Of a stretch of 64,000 nt of DNA, positions 52,108 to 62,480 are shown in pieces. This DNA comes from Callorhinus ursinus (taxonomy: Eukaryota; Chordata; Mammalia; Carnivora; Otariidae). The stretch covers positions 8,214,471 through 8,278,470 of the forward strand of contig NW_020313057.1 of assembly GCF_003265705.1 (NCBI RefSeq), given 5' to 3'. A program made the position numbers and the translations under genes. Numbering within the stretch: position 1 is the first letter of the stretch; every line of letters starts with the position of its first letter. The notes under the pieces are model-generated. The model searched no databases, was not told the DNA's origin, and was given only the letters and a program-made list of their open reading frames with translations.

Positions 52108-54864
52108 GCCTGGCTACTTTCCAGCTTCTCCATGATAGAAAAAAAAGCACCCTCCAATTTAATAACTAAATTAATTTTTCCTCCCACAATAGCATGTGCA
52201 ATTATTAAAGGCAGAAAGATCTTGGCAGCCTCTTGCACTGGTAAATAGAACGTTGCATTCCATCCTATGATTAATTAATGTTTCTGATTCAAGGAGATAT
52301 GAAATCGCTTTACATTCCTTGTGTTATTGAATAACCTATCGTGCATTATTGCTCAGGCACCTTTTACATCCATGCAGCTAAATCTCAAGTAATAAGCCAC
52401 AAAGAGCCTAACTTTATGCTGAAGCATTGTGAGAACTATGGAAAACAGAACTTGAGGATGTGCATGGAGGGGGAAGAAAAGAAAAGAGCCAGAGAGAAGA
52501 GAGGAAAAGAAGGTGGAAGGAAGATTTGTATTAACTAATCAGTCGTGTCAGATAATGTTTTACCTCTTGCTTGTCTGTGGTTTGTCATCTTATTTAGTGA
52601 TTTTTTAATGACCAGTTTCCTTGTTCACAAGTCAGGGATGATAAGAATAAACATACTAACAGTCAAGAAACCTGTCATCATTGGAAGTTATAAATGATTG
52701 GCCCCTTTATCGGCTGTCAGGAAATGGTTTTCCTGTGGGTTTCAAACCACATAAGTAGCTCTCCAAGTTCAAGCGAGTATAAATGACACGCTTTGGAAGA
52801 TCCAAAGGGGAGATGTTATGGAACACTGTGTGTTTTTCTCTAATTTGTAGCATATTCTGCAGCCAATAAGTAAGAGAGACATGTACTTTCTAACAAGTTG
52901 TCTCAGATATTGCAAAGCAGACAACAAAGACAAATTTATATCACAATTCCTACCCAGTTTTTTTTCCCTTGAAGTTGAGTATTGAATTAATATAGTTACA
53001 TATTCCCTCCCCAAAGGAGCAAATCTCTTGCTCACAGGTAACTAACATAATAATCCATTCAAATAGAAAATTATCATATTTCCTGAGAAACCTATTCTCT
53101 ACATCATTGAGTTGGGATTTCATCCCTTCAGACTACCTGTGGGACCTTAACGGCATCAGGATGCTCACAGGTGGGATGGGGTCCCCAGTGAAGAGCTCAT
53201 CAGGTCCAGAAATTAACCTCATCCCATCAACCTCTCCCTGAAGGTCAGAAGAGAAAGAACTACAAGGAGAATGACAAATCATGCCACACACAGAAAATGA
53301 AAAAAAAAAAATCCAGAAATTGCCGGGAAAGAGTAACCAACACGTGTAATGTTTAAGAAAGAAAATGCATCTGTCTATTTTTAAACCAGTTTCCTAGTCT
53401 GTCTCCAATATAATATACAACAGAGAATCACTTTAAGTTTGCTTTTGTACCAAATAGAGATGCTTTCATACGGAAGGAAATACCCATATATAAGTACTAT
53501 GAAAGAAATAGACACTGACACTCTTGAATAATTCAGGAATCTGCTGAAAAGATTTTGAGAATTCTACTTTGACAAAACCTCAACATTTAGACCCTTAATG
53601 TTGCTTTCCAGTTAAACTCGTAGAGTACTGATGAAGATTATTGAATTGAGCTAAGGTAATTGGTAACAGTCATGGAAGGGAAAAATGATTCTGGGTAAAG
53701 AAAATGAGTTTCAGTGTTTCCCCTTCATTTCTTAGCTAAGTTATGCCTAGTGAAAGCACAGACTCTTGTAACCACATGGGCTTTACTGAAATATTATGTT
53801 TCTCAATCCTCAAGCACACTCGGCCTTCTCCTTCCAGTTCCTTGTAATCCCTACATATTTTGTTTGTGTTTCTCTCTAGGTACGGAGTGGAACCTGTGTC
53901 TGTACCTTCTGAAATCTCTAATGCATTTTTCTCACTCAGGGAGTTTTAATTAAACATACAAGTCAAAATATAAGCCAGAAATTAGCATGTATTTTTTACT
54001 ATTTTTTTAAAAATTTCCATGGATTTCCAAATGTCAATCAAAACTGGAAATTCTGAAGACTGTCTAGGGCTAGGTCAACAATATGAGTTCTACTTTAAAT
54101 TCAAACCCAGAATTGTGATGTGGCATGGGCAGATCTTTAAATGTTCTTGACTCACTTTCTCCCTACTAGAGAAAGTAGTTCTCACTTCACAGGAAAGCTG
54201 GAAAGGCAAACATGATGATAGATGAGATTTGTCTATTCCTCGGAGAAATAAGGTGTTGTCAAAGTTCAAGGCATCCTTATTATCCATGCTCATGAAACTG
54301 TTGTGATAGTAGAAAATATGATACTTAGATTTTTCTTCTATTGCCACCAAAAAGGCATTTAAACTGAGATTACAGACTGTCAAATATTTAAGACCTGAAA
54401 TGTGGAAAGTAAGTAAGTCTCAATCCAAATTTGTGATATCATCGGTTATTTTTCTCCTCTAGAAAAATGCCTTCGATTTTAAATAGACGTCGGTATTAAT
54501 GAAGTGCACTGAATCATATTGTATCTTATTATGAGTCAAAAGGGGCTCTGAAAATAAAGTGTCATTACACAGAATCACTCACATGATTCGTTTGAAGACT
54601 TGGTTTCGGATATAGTTCTCAGTCAACAGAAAAGTTCCATGTTCACTAAGAAAATAATACAAAAAATAAAAGCCCACCAGGGAAAATTCTGTTGGCTTTA
54701 GTATGCAGAAAGCACATGCAGGAAGTAGCTTCACCTGCCAGTTGTGATTAATTTGCTATTTCTTACAACGTCTCACTTTGATTATTAATGATAATGATTT
54801 GATTTATGAGTTCTGTTCACTGAATATTCTCAATTTCCAAAGATGTACTCTTTTGGAAAAAAAA
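52108..54864. other. Unassigned DNA, candidate conserved non-coding stretch at 52150-52340
   Basis: No gene or named repeat recognised over 2.7 kb, which is the longest repeat-poor part of the window. TAAT-type homeodomain-like cores cluster at 52150-52340 (AACTAAATTAAT, CAATTATTAAAG, GATTAATTAATG). AT-rich DNA produces such cores by chance, so this is only a hint. Confidence 0.35.
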
Positions 54865-54895
54865 GAGAGAGAGAGAGAGAAAGAAAAAAAAAAGG
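54865..54895. repeat. (GA)n short microsatellite with A run
   Basis: GAGAGAGAGAGAGA followed by AAGAAAAAAAAAA. Confidence 0.85.
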
Positions 54896-55649
54896 CTGTT
54901 GGGAGATAGTTACTCAGGTAATGGAATGTGGCATCATTTACCTCTAGATGCTGGTTCAAATCTATCTCCCCATGTTTTCCTAAGGTGTTCAGGGAACTCT
55001 AAAGGCTGGAGCACAGATATTATGTATAATGAATGAGAGAGGGATATCATGATCCCACCTCTGTTCTGACGTTTTGTCTCTTTCTGTGTTGTGGGAATGC
55101 AGAACATTCGGGACCAGGCTTCTGGATTTTAAGGCTTTTCTCTGTGCAGAATTATAACATGTAAACCCTGCGACACGAATTGCATATTAGCATATTGTCA
55201 TTCATGCATATATTAAGAAGCTGAGATTTTTAAGACTGTATGAAAAGATGCTAGTTTTCAGAATAGAATTATAGAGAATTAAGGCAATTAAAACTCTGAG
55301 GGGCAATACGCAATGTTGTTAGAATATCATATTCTCTACCAGCTGACCTCGTTGATCATAGAAAAGAAAATGCAGTAGAAATTAATTTGGTGCTTTTCAT
55401 AAATGCGAAAATAACTCAGGAATAATTGATTTTTAAAGGTTGAAAATTACAAAGGCTCTCATCTTCCTTGAGAAATATCTTCTAGGAAAATAAATGTAAG
55501 GAAGAAAAATAATGTAATCATGGTTGCCCAGATCATACCCTCCACTGGGAGTCTGGGGACCTGACAAGATTTCAGAGCCTCTAGCACTACCTCAGTCAAC
55601 TACCCAACTGGGAGTCTATGAGCCTCTGGCCCCACTAAGTTTCTTAGTA
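54896..55649. other. Unassigned DNA
   Basis: No gene or named repeat recognised. ATTGCATATTAGCATATTGT at about 55179 contains octamer-like ATGCAT cores, again too common to call. Confidence 0.4.
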
Positions 55650-55830
55650 CAAGTATTAATAATAGCTAATCTTATCATTATTAAGAGCTTCCCACAGACT
55701 ATACACCTTAGGCATAGGATCGCATTTAGTCCTCACAACAAAACAATGAGACATAACTTTTTTCCCCATTCACAGACGGGCGAAGTAAGGCTCAGAGCAA
55801 GGCAATTTGACCCCACGGGCTAACATGGCG
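55650..55830 (-). mobile_element. MIR, antisense
   Basis: ATAATAGCTAATCTTATCAT, AGACTATACACCTTAGGCAT, GTCCTCACAACAAAACAATG, CCCATTCACAGACGGGCGAA and AGTAAGGCTCAGAGCAAGGC follow reverse-complement MIR. Confidence 0.75.
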
Positions 55831-56429
55831 TCCTCCTGCCTCTTTTTCCTTTTTGCTGACATGGCTACACTCCACACTCTAACACCACGCTTTGTCATAA
55901 ATGAACACTTCCGTCTCCTGTGCACCGGAGGGAAAACCTCTAGCTTAGAATGAGCTCAGAATGAAGGTGGTGGCTTTTAGTAGTTGGTGGAAAACAAAGA
56001 GCAGCTGTGACTCCAGGGCTTTGTGCTGAGTCCATGGAGGTTCCTAAATCCTAGAAAAGATCCCTCAGTGTCTAGAACCTTTGGGAATGTCCTCTCATAC
56101 CCACAGTTAGAAGTTCTGTACCGAGAGCCAGCCAAAGTGTTTCTTTAAAGAAGGAAACCTTAGGATACAACTGGCAGACCACTGGTTCTCACCTGGAGTG
56201 TTGGTTTAAAGATTAGAGACCTGGACCAGTCTCTTAGAGACTTCAATTTATTAAACCTGAAGGTAAGTCCGTAAACTGACCTTTTAAATAAGTATGCAAG
56301 GAGTATCCCGCCTCTTTGGTAAGTGAAACAGAGAATGGGAAGACTATGCCAGAGCATCCCCTTAAGCCCTCCTGACAAGCTGCCCCGCACTTCTCTGAAG
56401 AAGGACAAGACTAACAGGTACATCCTTCA
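55831..56429. other. Unassigned DNA with a possible MER5-like end
   Basis: ACTGGTTCTCACCTGGAGTG at about 56181 resembles the terminal 'cagtggttctcaa' of hAT-Charlie elements, but the following bases fit poorly. No gene recognised. Confidence 0.35.
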
Positions 56430-57120
56430 ATACTCTCAAAGGGCAGTCTCATCCACTCTCCTGGTCTCAAATGCCCATGGATATGTTGATGATTTCCCAA
56501 CTTTTCTTTCCATCCTAGACTTCTTGCTTGGTCTTACACTCATCTGCTGGGCAAGTGCACTTGGGAATCCAAGTGAATATCCAACCTCACTTAGGTATCC
56601 CAAGAATCTCACAGCCCACATTTCCAAAATCCATACCTTTCTTCCTAAGTCTCTTCTGCCTCCTAAATTCCATTTTATCACACCTTTGTAAACCCCCTTC
56701 CCACCCAGAAATGTAAAAATCTTGGCATCCTTTTGCCTTGCCACCAACACCAAATTAGCCACATATATGTCAATGTTTACTGTCTAAGCAGTTTCCTGAT
56801 CTGGGTGACAACGACAAACTCCTCACTGATAACCCTCAGCCTTCATTCTGGTCACCCTCAAAACCACCCTCCTTAGTGTCCCCAAGGAGGAGACCTAATG
56901 TATTGTGCAGCTCCCAGCTTTAAATCTTTCCAAGGCTCCCAAGTCCTTAAGCATAAAATTTGACACTGCTCTCTCTGATCTAATTTATGACAATCCCTTC
57001 TTGCACATTATATGAAACAATTGAACATGTGCATGTACCATGCTCCATGCTTTCGGTGAAGTCATTTCCTCTGCCTAGATGCTCTTCCAACCTCTTACCC
57101 TCCCGAGAGCTCCTCGGGAT
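56430..57120 (+). mobile_element. L2, sense, about 700 bp
   Basis: Forward L2 phrases in order: CAACCTCACTTAGGTATCCC, CCCACATTTCCAAAATCCAT, AATCTTGGCATCCTTTTGCC, CCAAGGCTCCCAAGTCCTTA, TGCACATTATATGAAACAAT, CATGCTCCATGCTTTCGGTG and TTTCCTCTGCCTAGATGCTC. It includes interior and tail segments. Small frames that cross it (up to 122 codons) are L2-derived or chance. Confidence 0.75.
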
Positions 57121-57474
57121 TGACAATACCCTCAATAACAGGTACCTTAAAACAGTAGGGAGCAAATTCTTCTCAGTTGGATTCAAATCATCCTGAGTTG
57201 AATGCCAGTTTGCCTTTTCTGGTTGTGGGACTTTCGGTAACATAGCTCACCATGCTATGAACATGGAATATGACATGGCTGAAATATGTAACAGAGCATC
57301 TCTCTCTATATATATATACATAGCTGTGTCTCTGGGCAGGACACTCATCTCTTGGTGCCACCAAGTCTATGTCTATAATGTCAGTGAACTGAACTAGACT
57401 TAGTGATTCTCTGAACTCTTGTGATGAGTACTTGGTCATTCCCTGATCTGTTTGTGTTCAAATTTACCTTTTAC
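57121..57474. other. Unassigned DNA with a (TA)n tract
   Basis: A short (TA)n run lies at 57308-57320. No gene recognised. Confidence 0.4.
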
Positions 57475-57600
57475 GAGGCACTTTCATAACCATCCCCTGT
57501 GTCCCTTACAATGACCCTGTTGAGTGCATAGATACATTTTCCACTTTATGCAGTTAGCTAACTAGTTTTAGGTAATGGGGCCAATAAATGTGATTTAGTT
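57475..57600 (-). mobile_element. MIR-like fragment, antisense
   Basis: GAGGCACTTTCATAACCATC, CCTTACAATGACCCTGTTGA and CATTTTCCACTTTATGCAGT fit the 3' half of reverse-complement MIR. Confidence 0.5.
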
Positions 57601-57734
57601 CATTTACAGACCTGCAGGAGATCCCAGTGTTGCTCAGTACTTCCACACTCTGCCACACAGCTTTGCCATGGGCTCATTAGTCTGTGGGGAATTCATATGT
57701 TGAGTCTAGTTCTCTGAAACTAGAGGGAGACAGA

Positions 57735-57852
57735 ATTTATTTATTATTTATATTTATTTATTATTTATCTTTAGGTAATTTATTATCTATATATAAAGAG
57801 ATGAAAAGTATATTATATATTTATACTATATATATATATACATGTCTATATA
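57735..57852. repeat. AT-rich low-complexity tract, (TTTA)n and (TA)n
   Basis: TTATTTATTATTTATATTTA and ATACTATATATATATATACA blocks. No function can be read. Confidence 0.9.
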
Positions 57853-57898
57853 TTTAAAGTCACTTACGCCGAAATAGACTTACTTTTTTTCTCACATC

Positions 57899-57912
57899 AA
57901 AGACAAGAGTAG
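57899..57912. repeat. Target-site duplication, left copy (SINEC at 57913)
   Basis: AAAGACAAGAGTAG is repeated exactly at 58112-58125. Confidence 0.93.
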
Positions 57913-58111
57913 GGCGCCTAAGTGGCTCAGTCATTAAGTATCTGCCTTCAGCTCAGGTCATGATCCCAGGGTCCTGGGATCGAGTCCCACATCAGGCCCC
58001 CTGCTCGGCAGGAAGCCTGCTTCTCCCTCTCCCACTCCCCCTGCTTGTGTTCCCTCTCTCGCTGTGTCTGTCTCTGTCAAATAAATAAATAAAATCTTTA
58101 AAAAAAGAAAA
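57913..58111 (+). mobile_element. SINEC (Can-SINE), sense, exact 14-bp TSD
   Basis: Full-length forward copy: GGCGCCTAAGTGGCTCAGTC, CTCAGGTCATGATCCCAGGG, TCCTGGGATCGAGTCCCACA, TGCTCGGCAGGAAGCCTGCT, a pyrimidine-rich middle, AATAAATAAATAAAATCTTT and an A-rich tail. The perfect 14-bp TSD fixes the ends and suggests a fairly recent event. Confidence 0.97.
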
Positions 58112-58125
58112 AAAGACAAGAGTAG
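58112..58125. repeat. Target-site duplication, right copy (SINEC at 57913)
   Basis: Exact copy of AAAGACAAGAGTAG at 57899-57912. Confidence 0.93.
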
Positions 58126-58766
58126 ATGTGCAAATGTTGATGTTCTTTCTGTGGTCTACTATATAAGACAGAATTGTTTTTTATACTCTACCACAGCCAG
58201 CATTATAAATAGATTAGATAGATACCGTCAAGAAATATTTTGAAGGACTCCAGGAACACCCTTGTTTTCGATGGGTTCTATATATTTACAACAGATACAC
58301 ACATATGTAGATCACCATGGGTTGGAGACTGTCCTTCAGATCAGGTGGCCCAAAAGTCCTTGGAGCATGCAGGAAAGTACATGAAACATACAGAGCAGCT
58401 TGCAGAACCAGGCCTCAAGAAGGTCTGGAACACTCGTCAGGATATAACCATCATTTTAGCAGTCCGGCTGGATGGCTCCGTTCTTCATTATACCTTCTCT
58501 CTCTGCCTGCTTCAAAAACCTAATTGCTGTTACATCTGGAAGTACTGCCCTCCCATTCAGAGCTCTCATGCCAGGCACCTCAGAGGCTGAGAGCCAGATT
58601 AAAGAAGGTAACTTCGGGGTCAGAGGCCAAACCCTGGACTGATAAGGGCTGCCTGGTCACCGGACCCATGTGCACATCCAACCACTCCAGCCAGTTTGTT
58701 CTTCAGGGGACTACGTGGGTGACAAGACCTGAGAGCTTCAGTTTTGCTCTCCAGTTAGAATTAGGT
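58126..58766. other. Unassigned GC-richer DNA with two overlapping open frames
   Basis: 58240-58590 (116 codons) and 58524-58898 (124 codons) are open on the plus strand in two overlapping frames, but neither product shows a domain or family I know. The stretch is visibly richer in G+C than its neighbours. It could be an old LTR or DNA-transposon remnant that I cannot identify. Confidence 0.35.
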
Positions 58767-59000
58767 TCACTGACACAACATGGAAAACCCAAAAGAAAAA
58801 TTGCTCAAAGGTCTGAATTTCCTAATCCCTTTGTTCCCAGCACTAGGGTAAATGAAGGGGTGTTCTTCAAATACATGCCCCCACTCCTGTCCCCTTGACG
58901 GAGCTCTCCCTGGGTATCTTGCACACTTCTGCTTATATACCATAAGCGGCATGGAGTCATCTTGTTGCAAAGGAAACCGAGAAACATAGTCTTTTGCCAA
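58767..59000 (-). repeat. Ancient dispersed repeat, family not named, antisense
   Basis: Read in reverse: GGTTTCCTTTGCAACAAGAT, GACTCCATGCC, GGTATATAAGCAGAAGTGTG and AGGGAGAGCTCCGTCAAGG. This resembles the same old repeat as at 22330-22640 ('tgcaactaggtatggccatgtgac ... tataagcagaagtgt'). Confidence 0.5.
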
Positions 59001-59941
59001 GCCAAAAATGAGGATTCACCACCAAGGAAAAATGTTTAGTTCTGCAGAGAACTGGCCAACTCTGATATATTGGTATAGCCCCTCCTCGGCCTTAATTCAC
59101 TTCTGGTTGGCTATTATATTTTTCATGGAATCCAGAATAAAATATTGAAGAGAACAACTTTGAAAACTCAAATTTTATTTTTCAGAGGCATTGAACTAAG
59201 CAAAATTCAAGGACATAAATCTTAACTCAATGTATTTGTATTTGATTAGTTAGCCATTCTTTTAGGTATCTTCTGAAACAGTAGGCCCCAAGATAGATCA
59301 AAAAGTAAGGGACCTCCAACAATTGACAATCAAGTGGAGACTCAAAAAAGCCGGTTAACAACATCAGGGTGTCCAACAGGAGGCGACCCCCAATTGGTCT
59401 CTGAACCCTAAAATGAGGATAATTATGTCAATACCACTGGGGTTTTTTTTGAAAATCGAAGTAGATAATACATAATGTAGTGTAGCACAACGTACATTCT
59501 TATATCTGAATCTGAAACAATGCCTAAGACCAACTCTAGGCAAATTGCGGATGAATCCAATTTTGTCATCAGAATTCTAATCTCTCATGCACCTTTCTCT
59601 GGTTATGCCCCTTCCTTTATCTCTTTCTCAGGTAATAGATTCCAGTGTCTCTGGCTGACCAGAAGCCCCACCCAGATCTGTGTTGCTAGGGCAGAACCAT
59701 AACTCTGGGCTTCCAGTTTTCCATTCTCTCATTTCTGTACAAACAATTTTAGATCTCATGTTTTAGGGAATTTTAGCATGTTATCAAGATAAAGGAGGGA
59801 TGGATAAATTACCTTATGGTAAAATTGCCATTGCATATAAGATTTTCTTTTCTGTAGTAGGTGTATTTATATTTTAACTTAAAGTTATTTGAGACAAAAA
59901 AAGTATATTTTAAGGTATAATTTCAGGCATCAATCTTTTCT
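59001..59941. other. Unassigned DNA
   Basis: No gene recognised. AAAATGAGGATAATTATGTC at about 59410 resembles the core of a sense MIR but is short. Confidence 0.4.
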
Positions 59942-60135
59942 GTTTTTTTTAAAGATTTTATTTATTTATTTGATAGAGTGAGAGAGAGCACAAGCAGTAG
60001 GGAGGGGCAGAGGCAGAGGGAGAAGCAGAGTCCCTACTGAGTAAGGATCCCAACTGGGAGCTGGATCCCAGGACCCTAGGGTCACGACCTGAGCTGAAGA
60101 CAGATGTTTAACTGCCTGAGCCACCCAGGTGCCCC
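59942..60135 (-). mobile_element. SINEC (Can-SINE), antisense
   Basis: Full-length reverse copy: TTTTTTTTAAAGATTTTATT, a (GA)-rich block, CAGAGGGAGAAGCAGAGTCC, GGATCCCAGGACCCTAGGGT, GACCTGAGCTGAAGACAGAT and CTGAGCCACCCAGGTGCCCC. It is more diverged than the copies with perfect TSDs, and no clear target duplication was found. Confidence 0.95.
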
Positions 60136-60204
60136 ATGGGGGAATATTTTCAATATGAAATCTTTTCAACACCTTTTAAATTTCCCCATGTAGGTATAAG
60201 TTTT

Positions 60205-60385
60205 TCTTTCAACTTTATTAAGGTATGTATTTAATATATGAAAAGTTGCGAATGTTTAACATATACATTTTTATGAGTTTGGACATATGCATGCATCTGT
60301 GATTCTGTGAGGCCATTAGCACACACAAAGTAGATATATCCATCACCTGCAAAACATGTCTTGTGTCCTTTGCTTCTTTTGAAAT
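60205..60385 (-). mobile_element. L1M 3' end, antisense
   Basis: CAACTTTATTAAGGTATGTA, TATACATTTTTATGAGTTTG, GACATATGCATGCATCTGTG and GTAGATATATCCATCACCTG follow the reverse complement of an L1M 3' terminus. Truncated after about 180 bp. Confidence 0.85.
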
Positions 60386-60412
60386 CTTATTTATTATTAT
60401 TATTATTTTTTT
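60386..60412. repeat. (TTA)n short microsatellite
   Basis: TTATTATTATTATTATTTTT near the end of the L1 fragment. Confidence 0.85.
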
Positions 60413-62160
60413 AATTTTAAATGTTACTGTTTGCTTTCCTTTTCCTGAGCCCTCAATTGACTATTTAGGTATTCTTTAAAAAAAAAAAATCTGTTGGAAA
60501 GGATACCAAGAGAAGGAAAAGATAAAGACTCTGTTTGGCTCCTTTTACTTTCTAGTTTTTACATTTCCAGACATATGTAGAAATAATTTTGGCAAACTCC
60601 CAAATCATGCCAAAGGAAGACTGTTATGCTTTGTAATTTAAAAAAAATATTGCTCATATTCAAAGTTCCATTACCTCAGTCATATCATACTCTGAATCCT
60701 CCCATCACTCCCAATCCTAGGATCACTTAGGTTGGTTTAACAACTCAAGCTGCCAAAAATTAAAACTGTAAGAACATAATCTCAGGTAGAGATGTAGGGT
60801 ATTTCTGGGCTCAGCATTAGAGTACCACGGAGGGTCCACACCTGCACTTCTTCCTTTGGATGAAGTCTCCCAGATTTCATTACCATTTTAACAGTCATTT
60901 TACCATGACTTTTTATAAAATTAGATGAAAGTATGTTAGAAGTATAATTTCACAGGCATTTAGGTTTGTTGCAAAAATGCTAAGAATGAGGCTGACAGAA
61001 CAACGTTCCTTCTAAAGTGAACTTCTCATGTGCTTCGGTGGGAAACCAGGAGCCCCCTTGCCTTTCTCCTCCACCTCCCTCCATCACTACACCCCTTTAA
61101 CCTCTGTGTGGGAAACTCACACCATCTAGTCAGGCGTCAGGAGGCACCAAGGGCCCAGGAAAATCACTCATAAGTTGCAAAAAGGGAATGTTTATCACAT
61201 TTTTGTTCAATTCATGATATATCTATGAAAACCAATGAGTTTTACTATATTGGAACACAAAGTGCAGAGAAAACAGCAAACCAGCTACTTTATAAAACAT
61301 GGATTTTATTTCTTGTCCAATCATAAACTGAGGACAAAAAACAAAAAGCATAGATTTTTTTTTTTCTATCTGTTGAAGTGAAATCAAAGGGAGTTTTTGA
61401 AGGCAAGTTCTCATTGCTGTTTACTGGGAACCAGACTCTCGTTATACTTAATGGATGTTCTATGCCAAGTTCCCCAGCCCCTGGGGGTGAAAATTTCCCC
61501 TAAAAAACCTGGAAGGAATTCAAGGCTGCTAAAGGCTTGAATAAAACTTTACTTAATGTGTATTGTACATTTTTATTACCCTGAGATGATATGTTATAAT
61601 TACCTTCTTAAATCATGTGAGAAAAACTTAAACACATTATTAACAAATGATAATATTCCCAAACCAACCCAGTTTGGTGCTGGCCTCTCCAGAGAAGAGA
61701 ATAGTGGATAAAAAACAGGCCAACAAAGTGGTAAACATGATAAAAAATTGGGGACAAATATCAGGTGCCCTGATTCTACCAAATACCACAAGACTTAAGT
61801 TAGGAAAAAAATTAGCATCTGTTGGAGCTCTACAGTGCAAAGACGGAAATCCTTTTGAACTCTGCAAGAAATTATACCATACGATTTTTGGATGCACCAT
61901 AAGTAATCAGCCAAAACAGAAATATATGTTTCCTGGAATAAAGTAAGTAGAGGAAATTCTTCTGGGAAGAATACTTACATCAGCTTCTTAGAAAACAAGC
62001 ACAACCACTAACATAGCTGAAATGGGCAGAATCAATTTCTTGAGATGTTTGGAAATGAAAGAAATGCAAGTTCATTTGCATCCTTTCCTTCACCTTACCT
62101 GAGTTCAACTACACTTACATACTAGAAATCACTCAAAGAAGGAACTGCCTAAAGAATTCT
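60413..62160. other. Unassigned DNA
   Basis: No gene recognised. Homopolymer runs occur at 60480 (A) and 61356 (T). The 99-codon frame at 61647-61946 has no identifiable domain. The patch at 61030-61160 is less AT-rich than average. Confidence 0.4.
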
Positions 62161-62480
62161 TATGTTCAAATACGCGTTATGAGGTCTTGCAAAGCGAGGC
62201 AACTTTGGAAAATCGTGGAGCCAGAAATCAAGCTAAGTAGCCAAAAATGCGTTGTTGCTATTTGTTTTGGAGGAGGGCTGGAAGGACGACTACTGTCTTC
62301 TTTCCTGGCATCCTGCAGGCTGGTAGGTACCCACGGTGAGTGAGCAGGCTGAGGCAGGTTTTCCCCAGGAGCCTTCACGGGGAGTTCTGGAAAGGGCTGG
62401 CATCCACCTGGATGTGAGGGAACCGTAGGTGGAGGCTGGCTCCTCCATTGCTTGATTGAAGATCAAAACAGATTTTGTTT
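62161..62480. other. Locally GC-richer patch with splice-like signals, unproven
   Basis: CTTTCCTGGCATCCTGCAG at about 62301-62319 resembles an acceptor and CACG|GTGAGTGAG at 62333-62345 resembles a donor, but they enclose only about 17 bp. No supported exon results. Confidence 0.25.

Noticed and set aside
56323..56762. Overlapping 122- and 108-codon frames on opposite strands
   Set aside because: They lie across an L2 copy and have no domain support.
57913..57990. tRNA gene
   Set aside because: The tRNA-like head belongs to a full SINEC with a tail and target duplications, and has no intact cloverleaf.
62301..62345. 17-bp microexon
   Set aside because: Splice-like motifs at both ends, but the size and lack of any neighbouring exon make chance more likely.
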